A stretch of DNA of 64,000 nt from Chryseobacterium sp. G0201 (GTDB taxonomy: Bacteria; Bacteroidota; Bacteroidia; Flavobacteriales; Weeksellaceae). Of this stretch, positions 25,928 to 33,691 are shown in pieces. Location of the stretch: assembly GCF_003815655.1 (NCBI RefSeq), contig NZ_CP033917.1, positions 4,650,001-4,714,000 on the forward strand, read 5' to 3'. Under the pieces are notes generated by a model. It ran no database searches and was not told where the DNA came from. It saw nothing but the letters and a program-made list of their open reading frames with translations. The stretch's first letter is position 1. Each line of letters begins with the position of its first letter. The position numbers were made by a program, and so were the translations under genes.

Positions 25928-26974
25928 TTAAATATTATTAGACTTATTTTTATTTTCAAATTTATTCCTTGCAATTTCTATCGAACGGTGGAATTTTTCA
26001 AGTAAAACTTTTTTTGAAGGTAATACAAGAAAATATTCTGCAACTTTTATGTTATCTGCTTCCAGATTCATTAGTTCGATATGTTCGGAATTTTTTCCAG
26101 AACAAAGAATTAAACCAATCGGCGGGTTTTCGCCTTCTACTTTTTCATATGTATTAAGATATGAAAGATAAAGCTCCATTTGACCTTTGTGTGCAGCTTC
26201 AAATTCTCCCAATTTCAACTCGATAACTACTAAAGATTTTAATTTTCTATGATAGAAAAGTAAATCTAAATAGTAATCTCTATTATCGATTGTAATCCTT
26301 TTTTGTCTCGAGAGAAATGCAAAATCACTTCCTAATTCCGAAATAAATTTTTGAAGCTCAACAATTATTGCTTCTTCCAAATCCTTTTCAGAAAACGTAT
26401 CTTTCAATTCCAAAAAATCTAGAAAATAAGGATCTTTAAAAATCAGATCCGGATTCAAAATATTATTCTCAGACCAATTTTTTAGTTCCTTATTAATTAC
26501 TTCTTGTGGTTTTTTGCTTATTACAGTTCGCTCAAAAAGTAAAGAGTTAATCTTTTCTCTCAAAGTTCTTACACTCCAATTTTCAATTTTACAAACTTCA
26601 ATATAAAAATCTCTTTTAGTATCTTCAGAAATAGGAATGAGTAACAGAAAATGGGTCCATGATAATTGTCGCATCGCTGATGCGACAATTTCAAAATTTC
26701 CAAAAACAGAAGCAAACTGCATCATTTTCCGAATATTTTTTTCTGAAAAAGAACTTCCAAATTCAAAAGTAAGCTGCTGAGAAATTTGTGAAATTATCTC
26801 TTTTCCATACTCTGCTCTTTTATTTCCTAAGATATCCTCATTTATTCTTTGTCCAACTTTCCAATATAAAACCACCATTGCCGAATTTACCTGAACAGCT
26901 ACCTGACTTCTCGTCTTGGTAACCAGTTCTTTTAAATCGGTCATTAATTGTTGATGATTTTGATTTTGTAACAT
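25928..26974 (-). CDS. DUF1016 / PDDEXK nuclease-domain protein (YhcG-like)
   Basis: A 348-residue protein with an N-terminal DUF1016 helical domain (about 8-165; VLYWKVGQRINEDIL, YGKEIISQISQQLTFEFG, SWTHFLLLIPI) and a C-terminal PDDEXK nuclease domain (about 185-335). Catalytic residues are visible as Asp237 in YYLDLLFYHRKL and Glu252-Leu-Lys254 in VVIELKLGEF. Family members occur alone or beside type I restriction-modification genes, and a role in DNA repair or defence is suspected but not settled. Here it is alone, 14 bp before purL, with no methylase or specificity gene. Confidence 0.88.
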   Translation of the reverse strand: MLQNQNHQQLMTDLKELVTKTRSQVAVQVNSAMVVLYWKVGQRINEDILGNKRAEYGKEIISQISQQLTFEFGSSFSEKNIRKMMQFASVFGNFEIVASAMRQLSWTHFLLLIPISEDTKRDFYIEVCKIENWSVRTLREKINSLLFERTVISKKPQEVINKELKNWSENNILNPDLIFKDPYFLDFLELKDTFSEKDLEEAIIVELQKFISELGSDFAFLSRQKRITIDNRDYYLDLLFYHRKLKSLVVIELKLGEFEAAHKGQMELYLSYLNTYEKVEGENPPIGLILCSGKNSEHIELMNLEADNIKVAEYFLVLPSKKVLLEKFHRSIEIARNKFENKNKSNNI

Positions 26975-27032
26975 TCTCTTTAAATAATCAATTTTAAAAA
27001 TTAATAATTCTGAAATTTTCTTGTTATTGGAC

Positions 27033-27992
27033 TTATTTACTTAATTTGTTCGGATTATCGGGATGTTCTTTTTGAAATTTTTCGGCTTCTTTCATTTCTT
27101 TTTTCAGCCATTTTTCAAAAGGACGTTTTTCAACATCATAATCCGAAGCGTAAAAATTTTTACCATCTTCTGAAACTATGAAATTAAAACGTGACGATCC
27201 TGAATTCATCTTTCCGTTATCATATGTATCAATCTGAAAATATGGAAAATTTTCTTTTGGTCTTTCAATAATCTCAAAAAATAATTTCTTCTCATTTTCG
27301 GATAACTTATTATAGTGGTTTACATAATAAATATCGGAAAGCTTTTTACTATATTTTTCGAAAAATTGAAGAATGTTCTTCTCTTTTTCATTGTATTTGA
27401 ATGGATTCGGATAGTATTTTCCGTCAATTTCTACAGCATTTTCAGATTTTGAAATGGGTTGAATGATTTCACCTTTAAAATTCATCATTCCCCAATCTCC
27501 ACCAACGATTGCTTTGTGCTCGTCTTCGGTTTTCTCCCAATCGCAGCCATCGCAAAAGGCGGCATATCCATAATTGAAAGGCGATACAAAATCATGTTTA
27601 GCTTCAATGACTGTGTTACCGTTTCTGTCTGCAAAACCTACTTTCCCATTTTTGACAAATCTTCTTATGCCTTCGGAGAAATAATCTGCTCCGTTGTCGT
27701 ACAAGAAAGGTCTATACAGGAAATTTCCTTTTTTATCATAAACATATCCCCAAGCATTTTTCTCTTTTTGTTCATCTTTTTTAAAACCATCAAAATAGAT
27801 CGTTTCTCCTTCAACCAATTCACCATTTTCAATGTTTGAGAAAATTTTGAACTGAGCAGGAACGATAATTTTACCATCTTGATTTTTTACTCCAACCAAA
27901 GAATCTTTCGATATAAAATACTTTAAAACATCCTTCTTCTGAGAAAAAGAAATCATTGGTATCAATGAAATGAATAAAAGTGCTTTTTTCAT
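27033..27992 (-). CDS. Exported WG-repeat-like protein
   Basis: A 319-residue secreted protein: signal MKKALLFISLIPMISFS, then Gln. Residues 25-175 carry degenerate WG-type repeats, each of the form x-G-x-x-D-x-x-G (SLVGVKNQDGKIIVPAQFKI; NAWGYVYDKKGNFLYRP; GKVGFADRNGNTVIEAKHDF; GDWGMMNFKGEIIQP). The C-terminal 140 residues are Lys/Glu-rich and helical. WG repeats build beta-rich surface or periplasmic proteins of unknown role. It lies 26 bp from the next upstream gene and may be co-transcribed with it. Confidence 0.75.
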   Translation of the reverse strand: MKKALLFISLIPMISFSQKKDVLKYFISKDSLVGVKNQDGKIIVPAQFKIFSNIENGELVEGETIYFDGFKKDEQKEKNAWGYVYDKKGNFLYRPFLYDNGADYFSEGIRRFVKNGKVGFADRNGNTVIEAKHDFVSPFNYGYAAFCDGCDWEKTEDEHKAIVGGDWGMMNFKGEIIQPISKSENAVEIDGKYYPNPFKYNEKEKNILQFFEKYSKKLSDIYYVNHYNKLSENEKKLFFEIIERPKENFPYFQIDTYDNGKMNSGSSRFNFIVSEDGKNFYASDYDVEKRPFEKWLKKEMKEAEKFQKEHPDNPNKLSK

Positions 27993-28018
27993 GCTCCGGT
28001 TAATATCAGCTTTTTAAT

Positions 28019-29044
28019 TTACTTCTCTTTACTTAGATCTGCTTTTTTACGCGAATTTACAATAATATAATATTTTTTATTAACATTGTAATCTATCGAA
28101 TTGTCCAGTTTCCACTTTTGATAACCTTTGTAATCAAACTGATGATCTTCAGGTGGAGTTAATAAATAGTAATACTGCTCCATTAAATATTCATCTGTGA
28201 AACCATCATTTCGAAGTTTCGTAAAGAAAGAAATCAATTTATCTACTGCAGGATTACCTTCTTTAATAGATCTGGGATTTTTTTCTGTTTTATAATCTAT
28301 AAAACCATTAATCCCTGCAATCTGGAAATCCAGAAGAGTTCCGGGAATTCCCGACGCTCTTTCGTAGTTATTAATATTCTCATATATCCATTTCATTTTA
28401 TTCGTAGCACTGCTCATTGTAATTCTCAATAGTACTGTATCACGAGCTGCAATGGGTGCATAGAGAATATTCGAATATCTTGTTAATGGATTTCTTTCTA
28501 CAATCTTTGAGGGCATTAGTTTCTTCAAAAACTCATCTTGCTTTGCATCTAAAGCTAAAGTATCATTACCTTTTTGACTTATTTCCGAGATAAACATCCA
28601 AAACCCGGCATCATAAACTCTTACGTTAATCAGCCTATTAAGATGGCTAAAATAGGTACTGATGCCATGAAGTTTAAATTTTCCTTCTTGAAAAGCGACT
28701 GTCTTATTTACTTTTTCTCTTTCTTGAGGTGTATACTTTCTTTCGTTAAGCTCCTTATAATAATGACTCAAAAGTCTCTCTTCATCAAGAAAGGCAGGAA
28801 TAATTTTAAATTTAAACAATGCATCATTGTCTTTATTTTCATATTCAGCAGCAAAAACACTGTCATTTTTGGAATTGGTAAACAAAGCTGTTCTTGAAAA
28901 TTCGCCCGACTTCATTGGAGCTGTAATTCCTGAAACTATATGATTGAAATCTGTATCAGATTTGATTTTCTTATTCGGCTTTAAATCCTGAGAAAATACA
29001 ATCACAGGAAATAGTATCAGAATAAAAAATGTACAAAACTTCAT
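28019..29044 (-). CDS. Exported hypothetical protein
   Basis: A 341-residue secreted protein with signal MKFCTFFILILFPVIVFS and Gln after it. The body is mixed alpha/beta with no motif I recognise (YSNILYAPIAARDTVLLRIT; FTDEYLMEQYYYLLTPPEDH). It has no further membrane segment. It starts 43 bp after the purB stop, beyond the purB terminator, and is followed closely by the WG-repeat gene, so the two probably form an exported pair. Confidence 0.72.
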   Translation of the reverse strand: MKFCTFFILILFPVIVFSQDLKPNKKIKSDTDFNHIVSGITAPMKSGEFSRTALFTNSKNDSVFAAEYENKDNDALFKFKIIPAFLDEERLLSHYYKELNERKYTPQEREKVNKTVAFQEGKFKLHGISTYFSHLNRLINVRVYDAGFWMFISEISQKGNDTLALDAKQDEFLKKLMPSKIVERNPLTRYSNILYAPIAARDTVLLRITMSSATNKMKWIYENINNYERASGIPGTLLDFQIAGINGFIDYKTEKNPRSIKEGNPAVDKLISFFTKLRNDGFTDEYLMEQYYYLLTPPEDHQFDYKGYQKWKLDNSIDYNVNKKYYIIVNSRKKADLSKEK

Positions 29045-29058
29045 ATCAATTCAAAAAA

Positions 29059-29083
29059 ATATGCAGCCAAAAAGACTGCATAT
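29059..29083 (-). terminator. Terminator after purB
   Basis: ATATGCAG and CTGCATAT form a perfect 8-bp stem around GTC/TTTTT/GGC; on the minus strand a TTTTTTT run follows. It lies between the purB stop and the next gene. Confidence 0.85.
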
Positions 29084-29087
29084 TGAT

Positions 29088-30515
29088 TTATACTTTAAGG
29101 TCAGCCTCCAAACCTATCAGATCTTTGTTTGCATCTAGAATTGGTTGAACTTCATTGCTGATAAATTCTTCCGTCTGAATTGGAGCAAAACCGATAAAGT
29201 TTTTAGGATCTAAAACTTCTTTTAATTTTGATTTATCTAATTTTAAAGAATCGTCGTTTAAGATTCTTTCAATCAGATCATTTTCTTTACCTTCTTCTTT
29301 AACTTTTTTAGAAGCTTCCATTGAGTGAACTCTGATCACTTCGTGGATTTCCTGACGGTCACCACCAGCTTTTACTTCTTCCATGATGATGTATTCTGTC
29401 GCCATGAAAGGAAGTTCTTCTTCAATATGTTTGTTGATTCTGTTTGGATAAACAACGATTCCATTCATGATGTTGTTCCAGATTAATAGAATTGCATCAA
29501 CAGCTAAAAATGCTTGTGGAATAGTTAATCTCTTGTTTGCAGAATCGTCCAAAGTTCTTTCAAACCATTGAGTTGAAGCTACCATTGCAGAACTTGTAGT
29601 CAAAGACATTACGTATTTTGCCAACGCTCCGATTCTTTCACTTCTCATTGGATTACGTTTGTAAGCCATTGCAGATGAACCGATTTGGTTTTTTTCGAAT
29701 GGTTCTTCAACTTCTTTAAGATTTTGAAGAAGACGCAAATCGTTTGAGAATTTGTGCGCTGATTGAGCAATGTTTGACAATAAAGCCACCACTTTCGCAT
29801 CAATTTTTCTGTCGTAAGTCTGTCCGGAAACTCCAAAAACTTTATCGAACCCGAATCTTTTTGAAAGTTCTTTATCTAAATGTTTAACCTTAGAATAATC
29901 ACCGTTGAAAAGCTCTAGGAAACTTGCAGCGGTTCCTGTTGTTCCCTTTACTCCTCTGAAACGTAGCGTTTCTAGGAAGAAATCAAGTTCTTCGATGTCA
30001 AGAACCAAACTTTGTAACCAAAGTGTCGCTCTTTTTCCAACAGTCGTTAACTGAGCTGGCTGGAAGTGAGTGAATCCTAATGTTGGAAGGTCTTTATATT
30101 GAATAGAAAAATCCGCAAGATTTTTCATTACGTTTACTAATTTTTTCTTTAAAATTAATAGTCCGTCACGGATTTGAATTAAGTCTGTATTGTCTCCTAC
30201 AAAAGCCGAAGTAGCTCCCAAATGTATAATTCCTTTTGCTGAAGGCGCCACATCACCATATGCGTGAACGTGAGCCATAACATCATGACGGAATTTTTTC
30301 TCATACTCTGCTGCTTTATCGTAATCGATGTTTTCAGCATTGGCTTTCAACTCAGCGATCTGCTCATCAGAAATTTCAAGACCCAGGTCTTTTTCGATCT
30401 CTGCAAGAGCGATCCAAAGCTGTCTCCAAGTACGGAATTTGTTGTTATGTGAGAAATTAAATAACATTTCTTCACTGGAGTAGCGCTCTTCCAATGGATT
30501 TTTGTAGGAATTCAT
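29088..30515 (-). CDS. purB: Adenylosuccinate lyase
   Basis: Cleaves SAICAR and adenylosuccinate, two fumarate-releasing steps of purine synthesis. The 475 residues are all helical, of the fumarase/aspartase superfamily: THFQPAQLTTVGKRATLW (catalytic His region), the signature loop GSSAMAYKRNPMRSERI with the catalytic Ser, and the C-terminal helical domain. Start set at 30515 (MNSYKNPLEERYSS), since the longer frame to 30539 adds only MHLKVKER. It is the second purine gene in the window, about 3 kb upstream of purL on the same strand but in a separate transcript. Confidence 0.95.
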   Translation of the reverse strand: MNSYKNPLEERYSSEEMLFNFSHNNKFRTWRQLWIALAEIEKDLGLEISDEQIAELKANAENIDYDKAAEYEKKFRHDVMAHVHAYGDVAPSAKGIIHLGATSAFVGDNTDLIQIRDGLLILKKKLVNVMKNLADFSIQYKDLPTLGFTHFQPAQLTTVGKRATLWLQSLVLDIEELDFFLETLRFRGVKGTTGTAASFLELFNGDYSKVKHLDKELSKRFGFDKVFGVSGQTYDRKIDAKVVALLSNIAQSAHKFSNDLRLLQNLKEVEEPFEKNQIGSSAMAYKRNPMRSERIGALAKYVMSLTTSSAMVASTQWFERTLDDSANKRLTIPQAFLAVDAILLIWNNIMNGIVVYPNRINKHIEEELPFMATEYIIMEEVKAGGDRQEIHEVIRVHSMEASKKVKEEGKENDLIERILNDDSLKLDKSKLKEVLDPKNFIGFAPIQTEEFISNEVQPILDANKDLIGLEADLKV

Positions 30516-30538
30516 TCTTTCTTTTACTTTTAGATGCA

Positions 30539-30546
30539 CAAAAATA
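30539..30546 (-). promoter_or_regulatory. Possible -7 element of purB
   Basis: On the minus strand TATTTTTG, a TAnnTTTG match 23 bp before the chosen purB start. This supports the shorter start at 30515, because the longer frame would begin right at the box. Confidence 0.35.
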
Positions 30547-30795
30547 CGGATTTTGGTTGAGAGAGAAAAATTGTAGAGGTGGTTTTAGGTTTTGATTAAA
30601 ATTAATTGATTGTTTACTTTTATTTAAATGGGGTTAGGTTAGGTTTTATTAGTTTTTAACCACAGATTTTCACGGATTTGCACAGATCTCTTAATACAAT
30701 TTCAAAGTTTTAATACTTACAAAATCTTGTAAATAAATACTGTTTACTCTACATTTGCTTTTTCGTTTTAAAATAACAATAGTATGGGAGGCTTG

Positions 30796-31668
30796 ATGAA
30801 ACTGGAGATCAAAAAAAATATTCAAAAAGAAGAAGATAGAAATCTGTCTTTTCGGGCTTTTGATTTGACTGCAGAAAATCTGAAAAGCTATTTAAAACCT
30901 CATAAAAAAGATCATTTTTTCATTATTGTTATTGAGAATGGTAATCTGCAGATTCAAATTGAGGATAAAGTGCATTCTCTGAAATCCGGGAAAATTTCCG
31001 TGGTTTTTCCGGAGCAGGTTCATTTTGTTTCTAAACCGAGTGATGATCTGAAAGGGAAAATTATTCAGTTTGAAGAGATATTGTTTTGTTCAGATATTTT
31101 GAAGAACGAATTGAGCACTTATAACGTCAATCTTTCAACCCAACTGAACTGCACCATTCTTTCCCCAGAAGATTTTGAACAAAGTTTACATGAGATTGAA
31201 ATTATCAAAGGAATTTATCAAAAACCAAGTCTTATAAAAAAGGAACAGGCACGTTTTCATATTAAGATTTTCCTGTTAGGATTGATAGAATCTGTTCACG
31301 GACTTCATCCTATTTTGCATAAAGAAACTGTTGATAAACCAATTTATGTTCGGTTCAAAAAATTATTGAATCAGCATTATAAAGAGCAACGTACCGTTCA
31401 ATATTACGCAGAAGAATTAGCCATTACAACGAAAAAATTAAACTCGATTACTAAAAAACATTGTGGAGAAACAGCGATTCAGGCCATTCACAATAGGATT
31501 CTTATAGAAATTAAGCGTCAGTTGATATTTTCAGACCTCAGCCATAAAGAAATTGCTTTTGATCTTGGTTTTAATTCACCATCGGCACTCAATAAGTTTG
31601 TCAAAGCCAAATTAAAGGAAACTCCAACAGAACTTCAACAAGAGTTGGCGCAAATGTATAACGGATAG
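30796..31668 (+). CDS. AraC-family transcription regulator
   Basis: A 290-residue regulator: N-terminal cupin-like sensing domain (about 1-150; FFIIVIENGNLQIQIEDKVH, GKISVVFPEQVHFV) and a C-terminal double helix-turn-helix (about 190-285; YYAEELAITTKKLNSITKKH and HKEIAFDLGFNSPSALNKFV). The start at 30796 (MKLEIKKN) has GGAGG seven bases before it, unusual in this phylum; the alternative ATG at 30784 adds four residues. The iron-dependent alcohol dehydrogenase starts 66 bp after its stop on the same strand, so it is the likely target or partner. Confidence 0.9.
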   Translation: MKLEIKKNIQKEEDRNLSFRAFDLTAENLKSYLKPHKKDHFFIIVIENGNLQIQIEDKVHSLKSGKISVVFPEQVHFVSKPSDDLKGKIIQFEEILFCSDILKNELSTYNVNLSTQLNCTILSPEDFEQSLHEIEIIKGIYQKPSLIKKEQARFHIKIFLLGLIESVHGLHPILHKETVDKPIYVRFKKLLNQHYKEQRTVQYYAEELAITTKKLNSITKKHCGETAIQAIHNRILIEIKRQLIFSDLSHKEIAFDLGFNSPSALNKFVKAKLKETPTELQQELAQMYNG

Positions 31669-31734
31669 TCTTATTTGTATAACATCATTGCTTCTGCCCT
31701 TTTTAATTTTGCATCATTAATTAAAGAAGAAAAA

Positions 31735-32904
31735 ATGAGTAAATTATTTATTGCAGGAGAAGTTTTCCATGGCGCGGGAAGTCTTGACGAATTAAAAAAT
31801 ATCAAAGGTAAAAAAGCAGTAATTGTAACAGGCGGAAGCTCGATGAGAAAAAGCGGAACGTTGGATAAAGCGATAGCTTATCTTACGGAAGCAGGAATTG
31901 AAACCCAAGTTTTCGAAGGTGTAGAAGAAGATCCATCATCTGCAACTTGTATGAAAGGTGCTGAAGTGATTCAAAATTTTCAACCAGACTGGATCATTGG
32001 CTTAGGAGGTTGCTCTGCCATCGATGCTGCAAAAATCATGTGGGTATTTTATGAATATCCTGATGCTGATTTTGAGGCAATGATCAAACCTTTCACCGTG
32101 CCTGTTTTAAGAAATAAAGCTAAATTTATTGCAATTCCTTCTACAAGCGGAACGGGAACTGAAACTACAGGTTTAGCGGTAATTACAGATCGTGAAAAAG
32201 GCGTAAAATACCCAATTGTTTCTTACGAATTAACTCCGGATATTGCTATTATTGACGGTGAAATCTGTGCTTCAATGCCGGCTCACGTTACGGCTAATAC
32301 AGGTCTTGATGTTTTAACACACTGTGTAGAAGCATATGTTTCAAATATCGATAACAATATCGCTGATGCTCTTTCTAAAGGAGGATTGGAATTGGTTTTT
32401 GATAATTTGAAAGAGGTTGTAGAAAATCCAAACAACATCAAAGCTCGTCAGAATATGCACGATGCTTCTTTTATGGGAGGATTGGCGTTTAATAACGCAT
32501 GGCTAGGAATTGTTCACTCTTTGTCTCACCAGGTTGGTGCTTTGTACGGAATTCCTCACGGAGCTTCGAACGCGATTTTCTTACCGAATGTTATCCGTTT
32601 TAATGCTCAGGCGACTGAACGTTATCCGGAACTAGCAAAAGTAATCGGTAAAGAAACGACTGAAGAGTTGGCGCAGGCTATCGAAACACTTCGTTCTGAG
32701 ATCAACAATCAATCAGCGATTAAAGAATTTGGAATTTCAAGAGAAGATTGGGATAAAAATCTAGATTACATCGCCAACAATGCTTTGGTTGATCCTTGTA
32801 CAGGATTTAATCCAAGAGTTCCTTCATTAGATGAATTGAAAGCGATTTACAATGCTTGTTATGAAGGTGTTGTTTATGCTGAGAAAGTTGCTGTGGCAGG
32901 ATAA
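31735..32904 (+). CDS. Iron-containing alcohol dehydrogenase
   Basis: A class III (iron-type) NAD(P)-dependent alcohol dehydrogenase of 389 residues, with an N-terminal nucleotide-binding part (GLGGCSAIDAAKIMWVF) and a helical C-terminal part holding the metal ligands: Asp in NTGLDVLTHCVEAYV and His residues in GIVHSLSHQVGALYGIPHG. Motif PSTSGTGTETTGLAVI is characteristic. Start at 31735 (MSKLFIAGEVF) was preferred to 31675, which would overlap the regulator gene's 3' flank and adds a non-homologous leader. A -7-like TAATTTTG lies at 31704-31711. Substrate may be butanol or a related aldehyde/alcohol; the sequence does not decide. Confidence 0.93.
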   Translation: MSKLFIAGEVFHGAGSLDELKNIKGKKAVIVTGGSSMRKSGTLDKAIAYLTEAGIETQVFEGVEEDPSSATCMKGAEVIQNFQPDWIIGLGGCSAIDAAKIMWVFYEYPDADFEAMIKPFTVPVLRNKAKFIAIPSTSGTGTETTGLAVITDREKGVKYPIVSYELTPDIAIIDGEICASMPAHVTANTGLDVLTHCVEAYVSNIDNNIADALSKGGLELVFDNLKEVVENPNNIKARQNMHDASFMGGLAFNNAWLGIVHSLSHQVGALYGIPHGASNAIFLPNVIRFNAQATERYPELAKVIGKETTEELAQAIETLRSEINNQSAIKEFGISREDWDKNLDYIANNALVDPCTGFNPRVPSLDELKAIYNACYEGVVYAEKVAVAG

Positions 32905-32933
32905 ATTTTATATTTAAATTTTAGGATAATAAA

Positions 32934-32960
32934 ACTAACAGGTTTTCAAAGCTTGTTAGT
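32934..32960 (+). terminator. Terminator after the alcohol dehydrogenase
   Basis: AACTAACA pairs with TGTTAGTT around a loop of about 12 nt and is followed by a TTTTTTTT run. Confidence 0.85.
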
Positions 32961-32979
32961 TTTTTTTTCGGAATATTAT

Positions 32980-33077
32980 CACTAGCCCCGATAGGAACGG
33001 CATCCTTTTTTGTTGCGGCCGGAGCGAAGAGGAGGCCGTAATAAAAAAGATACAGTGGATAGCGGGAAATTGCTCCT
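32980..33077. repeat. 97-bp structured repeat, copy B
   Basis: Begins CACTAGCCCCGATAGGAACG and ends GCGGGAAATTGCTCCT. Arms 33006-33020 and 33034-33048 pair over 15 positions with two G-T pairs. The loop is GGAGCGAAGAGGA, the only copy in which the inner GCGAAGC is broken (C to A). It lies between two convergent genes. Confidence 0.85.
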
Positions 33078-33143
33078 TAAAAAACAATAAAAGTACAATT
33101 CGACGTAGTAAAAAAACTACAAAATTAAATTTCAACATAAAAA

Positions 33144-33170
33144 AACAGGAAGTCAAATTGATTTCCTGTT
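33144..33170 (-). terminator. Terminator after the 133-residue secreted protein gene
   Basis: AACAGGAAGTCAA pairs with TTGATTTCCTGTT (one G-T pair), with A and T runs on the two sides. It is 8 bp from the stop codon at 33179 and could work in both directions. Confidence 0.85.
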
Positions 33171-33178
33171 TTTGTTTT

Positions 33179-33580
33179 TTATTGATAAATTACTACATCA
33201 TCTTTTTTAATCTGATAACCGGTCTTTTTGTAAGGAACCAGAACATAGCTTTCTTTAATATGTTTTCCGCTTTTCCAAAGTTTGCCTTTGCCTTGTCTGT
33301 CAAGAATGATACTTTTTGCGTTTCCGTCCGGAATAAAAATTTCAGCTTTTTTCATGTTTTTACTGAAAATTACGGCAGTCATTGTAGAATAACTTTTATC
33401 TGTGCTTACTTCATTCAGTTTAATTTTCTGTTCGAAAACTCTTACACAATCATTTTTGATTTGAGAATACGTATATCCCGCTGAACCAATGCATCCGTGA
33501 GCATCTCTGTCTCCGCCAACCTTTTGTGCGAAAACTAATGAACCTAGGAACATTGCACCTAATAAAACTGTTTTTTTCAT
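33179..33580 (-). CDS. Secreted hypothetical protein
   Basis: A 133-residue exported protein with signal MKKTVLLGAMFLGSLVFA and Gln as first mature residue. Two Cys (in AHGCIGSAGYTYSQIKNDC) could pair. The rest is beta-rich, with FIPDGNAKSIILDRQGKGKL. It resembles short secreted proteins found often in Flavobacteriia; the function is unknown. It follows the polysaccharide locus but is separated from it by the GH3 terminator, so it is probably a separate unit. Confidence 0.75.
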   Translation of the reverse strand: MKKTVLLGAMFLGSLVFAQKVGGDRDAHGCIGSAGYTYSQIKNDCVRVFEQKIKLNEVSTDKSYSTMTAVIFSKNMKKAEIFIPDGNAKSIILDRQGKGKLWKSGKHIKESYVLVPYKKTGYQIKKDDVVIYQ

Positions 33581-33664
33581 AATTTAATTTTTAATGTTTT
33601 CAATTTGGTAAAAAGTATGCCAAAATATGGTATTAGTAAATTTAAATTCTAAGATACAAAAAAA

Positions 33665-33681
33665 CCACTCATTTTGAGTGG
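33665..33681 (-). terminator. Terminator after the GH3 gene (end of the polysaccharide locus)
   Basis: CCACTCA-TTT-TGAGTGG is a perfect 7-bp stem; on the minus strand TTTTTTTG follows. It marks the end of the leftward locus transcript. Confidence 0.9.
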
Positions 33682-33691
33682 CTTAGAAATA

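Noticed and set aside
25928..26974. Type I restriction-modification or toxin-antitoxin system around the DUF1016 gene
   Set aside because: Neighbours are purL and exported proteins; no methylase, specificity or antitoxin gene is present.
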